Shown here one piece after another: positions 1 through 8,214 of a stretch of DNA of 10,922 nucleotides (position 1 is the first letter of the stretch; each line of letters begins with the position of its first letter). The DNA is from Tieghemiomyces parasiticus (lineage: Eukaryota > Kickxellomycota > Dimargaritomycetes > Dimargaritales > Dimargaritaceae). The stretch lies in the NCBI GenBank assembly GCA_027575765.1, contig JANBPT010001310.1, positions 1 through 10,922 of the forward strand, written 5' to 3'. The notes beneath the pieces are model-generated. The model did no database searches and was not told the DNA's origin. It was given only the letters and a program-made list of their open reading frames with translations. The translations under genes and the position numbers were made by a program.

Positions 1-261
1 CGGACCGTCCAGGAGTTTTCTTCCTGCAACTTGGGTGACAATTTTGGTAAGTTGGCCATGGATATATATATATATATATATATATTGTTGCACCCGTTAG
101 TCAGAAGGCAAAGCCACGGGCAACCCACACCGGTATGTAGACTACTAAACCACCGCTTCTATCATTTCCCCCTCCCCGATACTCTTGCATCACCTACAGA
201 TCTGGACTCGTATAACAAACTGGTTGAACTCACCCACAAATATAAGGAGTTGTTCCAGTAG
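1..261 (+). CDS. C-terminal end of an unidentified protein (two exons, 5' partial)
   Basis: I do not recognise this protein. The 3' end of a plus-strand gene enters from the left edge. Exon 1..46 reads in frame from base 1 and stops at a GTAAGT donor at 47. Splicing to the CAG acceptor at 197-199 joins a split GAT codon and continues to the TAG at 259-261. The tail begins RTVQEFSSCNLGDNF and ends LVELTHKYKELFQ. Support comes from both splice sites matching consensus, frame continuity, and a last exon that reads as a charged, probably helical C-terminus. The unspliced reading passes through the intron's dinucleotide repeat and gives an implausible IYIYIYI stretch. No domain can be assigned from 35 residues. 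The gene converges on the Sip5 homologue. Confidence 0.6.
   Translation, partial: RTVQEFSSCNLGDNFGKLAMDIYIYIYILLHPLVRRQSHGQPTPVCRLLNHRFYHFPLPDTLASPTDLDSYNKLVELTHKYKELFQ
47..199 (+). other. Intron of the left-edge gene
   Basis: This inferred spliceosomal intron is 153 nt long, with donor GTAAGT at 47 and acceptor ACCTACAG ending at 199. It follows a pyrimidine-rich stretch (about 166-180). It carries the (AT)12 microsatellite. The intron is phase 1, splitting a GAT codon. It is inferred from consensus and frame only. Confidence 0.6.
62..85. repeat. (AT)12 microsatellite
   Basis: Twelve perfect AT units lie 15 bases downstream of the donor of the last intron of the left-edge gene. The tract is AT-only within a region that is otherwise mixed, so it is likely to vary in length between strains. 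Confidence 0.97.
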
Positions 262-650
262 AGTTGTTCGCTTTTATGGCCTATCCCGCTTCCCGGCATC
301 TTTTCTTTTTAGACTGGGCGTAGCAGAATGTCTACTTTTATATTATCCTTTACCTTACATGTTTCACCATATAAATATACCCTTCCCTATTGTAGCGCGC
401 TTGGTTAGTATTGGCTATTGGCAGTGTATTTAAAATGAGTACCGGGAGAGATCCGAACAACCAGGGTAAATGTACAAATCGTTAGCATAAAATAGCGAAG
501 GAAAGGGCGCAGCAGGAAGAGGAAGGTGAGGAATTGTTCTTGTAAATTTAAAAAAAATTGTGTAATTTGGAGAGCAGAAAAGAGATGCGGGTAATGGAGA
601 GGAGTGGACACAAACACGAAAACAAAATCCGGTGAGGTACGGGGACAGCT
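262..650. other. Convergent 3' intergenic region
   Basis: These 389 bases lie between the stop of the left-edge gene (+) and the stop of the Sip5 homologue (-). They should contain both 3' UTRs. The region is more AT-rich than the genes and includes an A8 run at 550-557, which is T8 in the Sip5 sense and sits about 95 bases past its stop. I see no coding segment, tRNA or clear AATAAA signal. Confidence 0.7.
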
Positions 651-2834
651 TTATGGGCGGGAGGGGCCAGCCTCGGTGGATAGTTGGGGTGATGTAGTCG
701 CCTCTACGACGGTTGGCAGGGGAGTCCCGCCGCTTACAGCGACACCCGCCGCCTGCACTGTGGCTTGTCCGCTAGTACGCCGATGGTGACCATCATCGAC
801 GTACGGCGGAGGACTAACGGCGTCGTAAATCTGTTCGCGGGAGGCGGCGGCGCTGGCGCTTAGGTAGTGTGACGACAAGCCACCGACGGACGACACCGAG
901 GGGGTATAGGAGGCTGTACCCATCACTACTCCGGCGGCGAGGCTAGCCGCCGACCGATGGCGAGTCAGGGAGGGTGCCGGCATGTCCGCTGGAAGGAGGC
1001 GGTCTTGGCGGTGGCTGGCGTAGTCCGGGCTAGGGTCCTGCGAACGTGGCAAATCGTCATCCGAGAGATCTAGGTTGCGTATCGTCGCGGGGAGTACCCG
1101 AGGTGTGGCGACGAGGGAGGCTGTTGAAGTGGCGGCAGATGGGTAGGTCGATCGGATGGAGGCGGGGGCTGGCGTCGTCGCTCTAGATATGGCACCGACC
1201 GATTGGTTCGTCAGATTAGTTGACTCCACGGAGGGTGCATCAGTTTCAACCTGCCCCGGTAGATTACTAGTACTGCTACTACTGCCACCACCACCGCCTT
1301 CGCCCTCACCACTGCGGTCGGTCGTCTCCAGACGCTGGCCCTGCCGGTCCTGGTGTTCAATCATGCTAATTCGGATGGCCTCCATGATCATCAGCTCCTC
1401 TAGGTCAGCTCCCATGTGGTGCATGGCCTGCAAGTAGCCGTTGTAATGGCTACTAACGTTCGAGGTAGGCAAGGTGGCCGCCTCTCGTGGCCGCGTGGAC
1501 CGTGGCCGTCGGGGGTTCTCTTGGCGGGAGAGTAGCCGCCGGGCGGGCAGGATCGACGGGCGGTGACTGGTGCGTTCGCGGGCTTGGATGATACGCAAAG
1601 TGCCGGGGCGAACGTCGTCTGGTAGGCGGAGCGAGGAGAGCGTCCGGAGGAGGAAAAAGGAGGGAAGGTCGCGGGAGGAAGGGTATGATCATTGGTGGGT
1701 GAGTCGGATGGAAACTGCCAAGTAAACGGCCCATCCACCATTGTGGGCCAACCAGGGTAAGGGGGCTTCAGAGTTAATATGGGGCAATCGAGCCGACCGC
1801 CCAAAGGACATGGATTGCCTAGAAAACGTACCGCTACTAACGACATCCGGATGGTTGAGGCTGAGGGACTGACTGCGACCGCGCTGGGGCCGGCCGGGGG
1901 CCGTCGATGGACCCCCGATGCCTAGCTCTGCGGGAGGAGGCCGCAGTGACGCAGGTTGGGTGGTCTGGTTAGGAACAAACGTAGTATAATGGAGGGGTTA
2001 ATGTCAGATATTGTTGCCCTGTTCGAAACTGAGGCGGCTCCATGATTTTCCCTGCGTAGCGCTGACCACGACATTTACCTGTGAAAACGACCGCGAGCCC
2101 CGGTCGCAGAAGGCGACCGGTGGGGCGTAGGTGACCCCAAAGTCAGGCTGGGTGCAGAACGGACAGGTGGTGGGGGCGAGTATAGGTTCGTGACGCTTGA
2201 TCTGGACGAAGCATTCGGTGCAGATGGCGTGGTGGCAGCACCGCGAGTAGTTGATGTGACGTGGGTAGTAAAGGAAACATATAGGACACTCCACCGCCCG
2301 CAGTAGCAGCTCGCGCTCCTGATCCGGGGTCAGCTCGTAGGGACAGGCGGAAGCCGTCCGGCTGCGGCGCGGGGGGGTGGTAGCCGAGGTCGTCACGGCA
2401 GCCAGCGGGGAAATGGCGGTTGGACGACCGGTGCGTAGGCGACCATTCACACAAGAAGTGGACGGTGCGGGGTGGGCCGAAGCGACGGTGCAATTCGTGC
2501 TATCGGACCGGCTGCGCTGCGGGGTCGGGGCGACGGACGGAGCGGTAGCGCCGGTGGCAGTGTGGAGACTCTCATGAGAGGCCTGCGGCTGCATGTGGGC
2601 GGCGGACGTATCGGCTGCGAGGTCAGAGCTTGGGGCGCCGCTAGTATCCTCCGCACTGCCATCCTCGGTATCCTCAGCACCCTTGTAGAAGGGGGCGATC
2701 TTGCGGTCGAGTATGAGGCGGCGCACCGCCCGGCGATCAAAGTCCTGATCTTTGTCAGGGTAGATACCGAACGGCTCAAAGCGGCCGCCGTCGAAGGTGT
2801 CGCCGTGGTGGGCTTTGGCGTGTGAGTTGCCCAT
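651..2834 (-). CDS. SIP5: Sip5-type RING-finger protein (three exons)
   Basis: Exons are 2834-2079, 1964-1832 and 1618-651 (stop 653-651), giving about 618 aa. The introns, 1965-2078 and 1619-1831, have GTAAAT and GTACGT donors and CAG acceptors. The start is MGNSHAK, the family N-terminus and an N-myristoylation-type sequence. The frame stays open further upstream, but that part has no family character. Residues about 13-51 are the Sip5/DA2-like region (TFDGG ... RRLILDRKIAPFYKG). A RING occupies about 183-227: CPIC, CCHH, C205, C208, CPFC. Exon 2 ends in the family motif SLNHPDVVSS, completed across the splice as DDVRP. Residues 368-386 (DLEELMIMEAIRISMIEHQ) resemble a ubiquitin-interacting motif. 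The remainder is Ser/Thr/Pro/Gly-rich and probably disordered. Yeast Sip5 binds Snf1 kinase and the Reg1/Glc7 phosphatase; E3 activity here is inferred. Confidence 0.92.
1619..1831 (-). other. Intron 2 of the Sip5 homologue
   Basis: This 213-nt phase-1 intron has donor GTACGT at 1831 and acceptor CTACCAG ending at 1619, read on the minus strand. A TTAAC branch-like element lies inside. Removing it joins SLNHPDVVSS to DDVRPGTLR, restoring a block conserved in the Sip5 family. That makes this the best-supported splice in the gene. Confidence 0.88.
1965..2078 (-). other. Intron 1 of the Sip5 homologue
   Basis: This 114-nt phase-0 intron has donor GTAAAT at 2078 and acceptor CTAACCAG ending at 1965 on the minus strand. 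A CTGAC branch-like element lies within it. It falls 25 residues after the last RING cysteine. Reading through it reaches a stop at 2004, so splicing is required for the family C-terminal region. Confidence 0.85.
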
Positions 2835-3133
2835 AATCTCCGCTAGATACGATGTGGGGTGACGGTTAGTTGGGCCTTGCGGTGAGGAGGAGTATGGAAT
2901 TGAGACGCAGAGACGGGAAAAGGTCAAAGCCAAAGAATGAGCAGTCGAAAGTTGATGCTGGACTGATTCAGGGTGATGGGTCGCACTGAACGAGCACCCG
3001 GTGTTAGCTTGACGTTGCGGAGTGTGCAATCCAGATGGGCCAGACACGCGCAGTCGGCGCAAGTGGTTAGTAATAGTACGGTCGAGGGCAAGGTCACAAC
3101 CACGTGGCGGAGACGGTCAGCTACACGTCAAAG

Positions 3134-3150
3134 GAGAGAGAGAGAGAGAG
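3134..3150. repeat. (GA)8 tract
   Basis: Seventeen bases of perfect GA repeat lie about 300 bases upstream of the Sip5 start. In the sense of that gene this is a CT-rich promoter-type tract. A regulatory role is inference only. Confidence 0.95.
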
Positions 3151-3776
3151 GGCAGGGTGCTTGGCGGGTACGGCGCAGTTGGCGTCGGTAGAATCTCAAG
3201 TAAGCGCGGTGGACTATGTCAACGTCAGGCGGAATCAGGAGCAGCGCTGGTTGGTCGGAGTCCCGAGGCGAAAGGGAAGGGTAAGGAAACAGGTACTGTT
3301 GACCTATAGAGTCCCCCGTCACGTAGACACACAGTTAAGTATGGGAGGGGGCGGCAAAAGGCGGCACACTAACAGACGTACAAGCACTCGGAGGCCGACG
3401 CCGACGGCGAGTCCGTTGCTACGTTGGGTGGGGCGAAGAGAGTACTTGGCGCCAAAGGGCGGCGGTCTGGGACCAGTAACCGAGCTGGCACAAGAGAAAC
3501 AAAGTCCGGCGTGGAATGTAGCCGGCCAATACGGTGGCGGGTCTTTACTTTGGGATACAGGAGGGGGGCTCGTGAGAAGAGTAGAGGTGCGGAGTAGAAC
3601 GTAATGTGACTATTACGAGACTAGGTGGTTAGACGGACAGACGATGGGGTAGTGGATGGGGTAAAAGCCGGACGGGCATACGCACGGGGGGAGCAAAGCA
3701 ATATAGCGGCGGGAGGGGGAGAGGAGAGAGGCAAGGGAAATAAGCCAAAATGGACATGGTGGTCAGAACTGGCCCG

Positions 3777-3844
3777 TTTTTTAAAAAAAAGGCGGGTGGA
3801 GAGGGAGGGGCAAGGAAGGCTAAGGCAGGGAAGGGGGGGGGGGG
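3777..3844. repeat. T6A8 and G12 homopolymer tracts
   Basis: T6A8 lies at 3777-3790 and an uninterrupted run of twelve G at 3833-3844, separated by a strongly purine-biased stretch. G12 is prone to length error in sequencing and replication, so its exact length is uncertain. Confidence 0.9.
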
Positions 3845-4069
3845 TAGCATATAGGCTTGGTGCGTATGCGTGTACGTGTGTCTGGGCTTGCATAGCCTCT
3901 TCCCCATTCATTTCTTCCCCACGGCGCGAGGTGGAGCCAGCGGAGTACAGACACGGTCAGCTGGGCAGTGGCGGGGAGAGGTTGTGGGGAAACAGGGCCC
4001 GGTGGGTGGCACTGACCGACGGCCTGGTCGAGCCGTCGGATTGTTATACTCCCATCTCGTGCATATGGT

Positions 4070-4621
4070 AATAGAGGCAGGATGGGAGGGATGTGAACGA
4101 AGCCAGCAACGAGGACGAGTGGGCCAGGCGGTTGCAGGCGTGCCAGTATTGACGAGTTTCGGGCCAGCGGCGACGTCACTTGCCCTGGCCAATAACCCCC
4201 CGCCGCCAGCCGCGTGGGCGGAAGTCGGGCATTCTGAGTGCAGGCTGCCTTGAAATCTCCCTCGCCCCGTCGTACCAGCCGGCTTTAGGGCTGGTAACCC
4301 CGAGACCAGGGGGGTGGGTGCCAGGGTATGTGGTTTCCAGCCTGGCGATTTACCACCCGCTGGCCCGCTGCAACGTCTGCAACCCCTTGCGTTAAGGGTG
4401 CTGGTGGGTGATGGTCCACCAGACCTCTTGTCTTTGATCCACGTAAACCTTACGAAGTGGGGTTCCGTTACAAGCTCCCTGCTTTCGTGGCGACTGCCGT
4501 GCCTGCACCCGCCCGCTTGCTGCGGGGTCAGGCAGCCAGGACGCGCCACGCATCAGCAGCCGGCACTTACTCCACCCTGCCCCGTAAGGTCGCACTCTGC
4601 CATCCCATCTAATATTTTTTT
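4070..4621 (+). ncRNA. Candidate structured, possibly Pol III-transcribed RNA (RNase P-like?)
   Basis: Several perfect stems cluster here: 4273-4280 with 4289-4296 (8 bp); 4312-4317 with 4353-4358 enclosing 4320-4325 with 4341-4346; 4384-4388 with 4394-4398; 4401-4407 with 4416-4422; 4442-4446 with 4450-4454. A nested triple stem pairs 4487-4492/4544-4549, 4500-4505/4529-4534 and 4512-4516/4522-4526. On the plus strand the block ends in T7 (4615-4621), a Pol III-style terminator. GATGGGA (4081-4087) can pair with TCCCATC (4603-4609) as a closing stem, and TTATAC lies at 4044. GGAAGTCGGGC (4220-4230) resembles RNase P conserved region I, and GCCCGCTT (4511-4518) could pair with it leaving a bulged U, as in helix P4. 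Against RNase P: that pairing competes with the nested stem, and its 3' strand lies too far from the closing stem. Ends are approximate and the identity is unproven. Confidence 0.33.
4615..4621 (+). terminator. T7 run, possible Pol III terminator
   Basis: Seven consecutive T's on the plus strand directly follow the hairpin-rich block. RNA polymerase III stops at such runs. This is meaningful only if the upstream block is transcribed by Pol III; an isolated T7 is weak evidence. Confidence 0.3.
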
Positions 4622-5683
4622 CCACATCCAATTGGACATGGCCGTCTATCGGACACTAGGACTCCCACCGCCCAGCTTTGGACTGGCAGTTGGGGTGGAG
4701 GGATGGCGTCGGCTGTCCGCAGTATATAGGCACACATACCCATACATACGCACACTGTGTTAATCACGACCGCTTGCCATTCTGATGCAGGTAATGCCTC
4801 TGACTGCTGATCGATGTCTAATTCTGGCAATGGTTGAATTCTCGTCTTGGCTGCCTTAGATTATCGTTTTCGCACAATTCAGCGGGCTCGTGTAGCGCTG
4901 GGTGTATAGATCACCCAAACTCCCACCATCCACCTGACTTCAACTGTACTGCTCAGGTCTATAGCCATGTGTGGCAGCTGGACGTGCCACCCGCGATAGT
5001 GGATCGTGTAACCCGTTTATGCGCAAGCCGGTGAATTGCCGCTGCAATGAAATCAACATTACCACTTTGGCTTCGGTTCAAGGGCTCAGTCCACTGCTCC
5101 CTCCATTTCATTTAGTCATTATGTTCCATCGTAATGGGGCCTAGCATACTATCACTTCTACCTACACTGCCATCCATCGGTCAGCCTTACCAGCTATCTG
5201 CTACAAGCCTCGCGGGCCAGCCCATCCCCACGTATACCCCCTCCCAGAAGGTGGTCGACCTTAAACCCCAACAGTGGGCCGAAGTCAACGATGTGTCGGA
5301 TTTATTGTTGCGCCCTGTCTGTCGCGAATCGGATAGGCTCAGCGGGCGGCTTCCATGACAGTGGCCACCCCATCACTCTTTGCTGACACACGGCAGTGTC
5401 GCCGCTGAAACGATCAGACGTCAACTTCCTTTTCTGCGTCCTCGATTTTTCTAGTCAGCTCCTTCTCTTTCACTGGTAAGTCATAGTCATAGCATCAGGG
5501 AGGTCGAATAGCTTGCGTTAATAGCCTAACACGGGGCCTGATCGAGGGTGGCCCGCACATTATCAACCAGCCGCGCAAAACACGGTCCAACGCCCCCAAC
5601 CTACTTTCAGCGGATGCTCGTGCCTCGGCCTTCGTGGTCAGGAAGAAGATGCCACCCGGCGCCTTACGGGTGTATACACGCTA

Positions 5684-6286
5684 AATGTGGGGGTGAGGTG
5701 ATGAAAGGGCTAAGCGGGCCAGTCAGTTCCCGTATTGCTACCCCTGGGGTGCTTTCGCCATTGTATCTCAGTGTTGCCCAATGTAGGCAACTTGTGGGGT
5801 ATCCCCAATGACTATAGCTAGGAATGGTCGGGTGGTCCATCCTGCTCACCTACCCTTGAAGGTTCGAGGGAATTTAGTTCGCTACGGAGGACCGTTACCT
5901 CCTCTTTCTAGAGCAGTCAGTTATAAGTGATGGGCAGGCATCGGGGTAAGACATTAGAGAGGCGTGGCTTTTTGGGCGCGTTCGTAGTTGCCTCTATAAA
6001 ACGCACGTCGGAGCTGAACTACAAGCTTTGCATGGTGTGTGATTTTTCGCAAGGTGGTATGAATCTCGCTCTCCAGATGTCAAGCGCTTCCTACCTCGTT
6101 CTGCAGAGCAACGAGCAAAGATGCATTCCCGCTCTCCATGATTTGCAGGGATCTCAAGGAGGGCCTGATGAAAGCTGTCGAATCGTATTCTTGAAAGCTG
6201 ATGCCAAACTGTGTTGTCAAGTCCGAACAAGGTGTTGCTAGCGTGTGGATGGCAAGAAAAGAAATCAACTGAATGTGGGGGTGAGG
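5684..6286. repeat. Pair of 15-base direct repeats
   Basis: The 15-mer AATGTGGGGGTGAGG occurs exactly at 5684-5698 and 6272-6286, 588 bases apart, in the gene-poor interval. The flanks are not similar. It could be a shared protein-binding site, a remnant of duplication, or chance. Confidence 0.8.
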
Positions 6287-6516
6287 ATAGTGTGAGCCGA
6301 GTCCACGGATTCCGAAAAGCCTTCAAGCATCCATTTTCGTTTGACATGGGGGCCTGAACTGCTCGCCTACACCATGCTCCGCCTACACTGCCGAGCAAAG
6401 TTGGAACTACCAGACAACCTATACCCATGAGCCCTAGTAGACCCAAGCCATGTCACTCCCACCGTTTTTACCACGTTTAATAACGGTCGGCGCATTATCT
6501 CCGCCATTTGGTCACT

Positions 6517-8214
6517 TTAGTACACTATAAACTGGTCAGTCTGCGCCGCTAACCGTCGCCAGCCAGAGTCCTGCCCGAGTAACGTTGCTGGTTCCTTGCG
6601 CACCTTATCAACCAACCGCTGCGGATCATCCAAGTCCTGCCAAGCAAACAGCCGGCCCTGCTCATCCAGTACGGTGACCTGACAAGCGCCCACAGCGACA
6701 TCACGGTACCTCGGCATCCCACCACTACCGCACGCTTCAATATCCTGGGTCGGATCCCGCACCAGCGGCCGGTACCTTAGGGTCTCATAGTCCATGATAA
6801 ACACTCTCCCGTCGTATAATGTAAATACCTGCATGCCCCAGGTCCCGGCCATCCGGCGCACATCGGTGACCTCGAACGGCAGGTCGGCGAGGTGTCGGAC
6901 GAGGGCCGGTTCCGTGTCGTATACCCCGCGGGCGTCGGGCAGGTGGTCCAAATACGTCGGGTAGGCTGCCAGCTCGTGCTGGTGGTCAGATCCTTCCGAC
7001 GCCGCGCCGACATGCTCGGGTGACGACGACGGCGTTGGTGGTGGCTTGAGAGCGCCGAATACCGAGAGGAAGGGCCGCTGGGGCTCATCCGGTTGGCTAT
7101 GGAGAACACTAAAGAAGTGTGGGGCGCAATGGAGACGATGAATCCGCGAGCCGACTAGAGACTTGACCAGCGCTGGGCTAGTGGCTTTGGCTTCCGGACG
7201 GAGCGAGGAGGTCGGCATGTAGCCCCAAATGTAGACCTCATGGGGGCCTGCCGTTTCGGCTTCCGTCACTGTCGAGGGATCGTCAGAAGTAGCGGTGGCC
7301 CGAGTGACGGCAACGGAGTAGTCTCCCGAAGCATGGATGTCGGTGACGGTCCGTTGGATATCGTCAAAGTAGTGGACAGGGAAGGGGAATGAGTCGTAAA
7401 CCTCGTCACCACGGCCCAGGGCGCCGGCACCCCTGCGGGAAAACAACGACAGAGAATTTCGGGAGGTTGGTCGGATATGGTAACGGCCATACAGGACGGG
7501 TGGGGCGGGGGGGGGAGACTCATGATTAGTCTTCTACCAAAGCGAGTTTAAACATTTCAATACAGACCCAAGCCCCATTTGGGCATACTTCAAGACTTAC
7601 CAGGTCCACAGCTGGCCGTCGCTCGTCAGGGCCATATTATGGAACGCCCCGCAGGCCAGCTTATCTACCTCGAACCTTGCCAGATCAGTCATATGGTATG
7701 GTACCACTACATCCTCGTCGTCCTCACTGCCCCAGCTCGTCGCTGCCTTGACGGGTCCCACCTGGCCATAGCTATTGTTGCCCCACATGAGGACCTGGCC
7801 CTCCTGCGTAACAACACCGCAATGGCTCAACCCGCAGGCGGCGGATGCCAGCGGAACCCCGGCGAGGGTGGGGAGAGTATGCGGTGGGGGACTGGTCAGC
7901 CAGGCCCGGGCGCGTTCGGCCGGATCGGGCTGCGAGCTGATCCAGAACTGCCAAGGCTTGCGGTATTCGCGTTCGGCGGCAACTGTGCGGTGATAGATTT
8001 GTTGCTGGCGGTGCGGTGTCCAATTCCAGAGGGCCGGGCTGGTCAGGGCTGACCGTGATGCGGGTTCAGCCGATTCGGTCGACTGCGGCGGTAGTGAGGT
8101 AAGCGGCCGAAGGTGACGACGTAGGCCAAGGTTGGGGCAGGCAGTAGAGTACCTGAGTGGCCCATGGACTTGCCAGGGGAGCTGTGACCGGTAGACCCGG
8201 AGGTGAGCGGCCAT
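6517..8214 (-). CDS. RCC1-repeat protein, probably mitochondrial (two exons)
   Basis: Exon 1 is 8214-7601, the intron 7600-7433 (donor GTAAGT, acceptor CCCGCAG), and exon 2 is 7432-6517 (stop TAA), giving about 509 aa. The start is the first ATG of the open frame, in an ATGGCC context. Residues 1-41 contain six Arg, three His and no acidic residue (MAAHLRVYRS ... LRRHLRPLTS), as in a mitochondrial presequence. Two clear RCC1 repeats follow: about 121-153 (ACGLSH ... VLMWGNNSYGQVG) and about 185-214 (LACGAFHNMALTSDGQLWTW, then GAGALGRGD across the splice). Weaker blades follow at about 235-278 (VYIWGY), 393-419, 447-470 (GRLFAW) and 495-509, so a seven-bladed propeller is plausible. Candidates are the fungal mitochondrial Fmp25 or animal RCC1L type; a Saf1-like factor is the alternative. 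A linker at about 328-375 is low complexity. The gene is divergent from RPS3. Confidence 0.85.
7433..7600 (-). other. Intron of the RCC1-repeat gene
   Basis: This 168-nt intron has donor GTAAGT at 7600 and acceptor CCCGCAG ending at 7433 on the minus strand. A GACTAAT branch-like element and a C9 run lie within it. It splits the Trp codon of an RCC1 blade (QLWTW joined to GAGALGRGD); without splicing the frame stops at once. Confidence 0.87.

Larger units (their letters stand above)
2835..6516. other. 3.7-kb interval without a convincing protein gene
   Basis: The interval lies between the start of the Sip5 homologue and the stop of the RCC1-repeat gene, both on the minus strand. Its proximal part (2835 to about 3200) should hold the Sip5 promoter and 5' UTR. 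Open frames exist on both strands, but they overlap each other, show Pro/Arg/Gly/Cys-rich composition, and match no domain I recognise. Distinct contents are a (GA)8 tract, a T6A8 and a G12 homopolymer, the hairpin-rich block at about 4070-4621, and a 15-base direct repeat. A gene made of several very small exons cannot be excluded. Confidence 0.6.

Noticed and set aside
2472..2825. Plus-strand open frame opposite Sip5 exon 1
   Set aside because: It overlaps the clearly conserved Sip5 coding exon and has no recognisable domain.
3625..4071. Plus-strand open frame of 148 codons
   Set aside because: It reads through the T6A8 and G12 homopolymers and has no protein-family character; another frame on the opposite strand is equally open.
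4273..4296. Telomerase RNA template (TTAGGG within the hairpin loop at 4285-4290)
   Set aside because: Only a single unit is present, inside a hairpin; a template needs about one and a half repeats.
3908..4549. Minus-strand open frame of 213 codons across the hairpin-rich block
   Set aside because: Its composition is Pro/Arg/Gly/Thr/Cys-rich without domain signal, and it covers sequence better explained as structured RNA or spacer.
5697..5703. GTGATGA as a snoRNA box C
   Set aside because: No CTGA box D occurs within about 130 bases downstream.
5855..5880. GGTTCGAGGG as a tRNA T-arm
   Set aside because: The flanking bases cannot form a T-stem and no other tRNA arms are present.
6160..6195. 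CTGATGA followed by GAA, considered as a hammerhead ribozyme
   Set aside because: There is no usable stem II between the core boxes, the second box is incomplete, and no stem III follows.
5927..6241. Plus-strand open frame of 104 codons
   Set aside because: Its composition shows no family character, and the minus strand is equally open over much of it.
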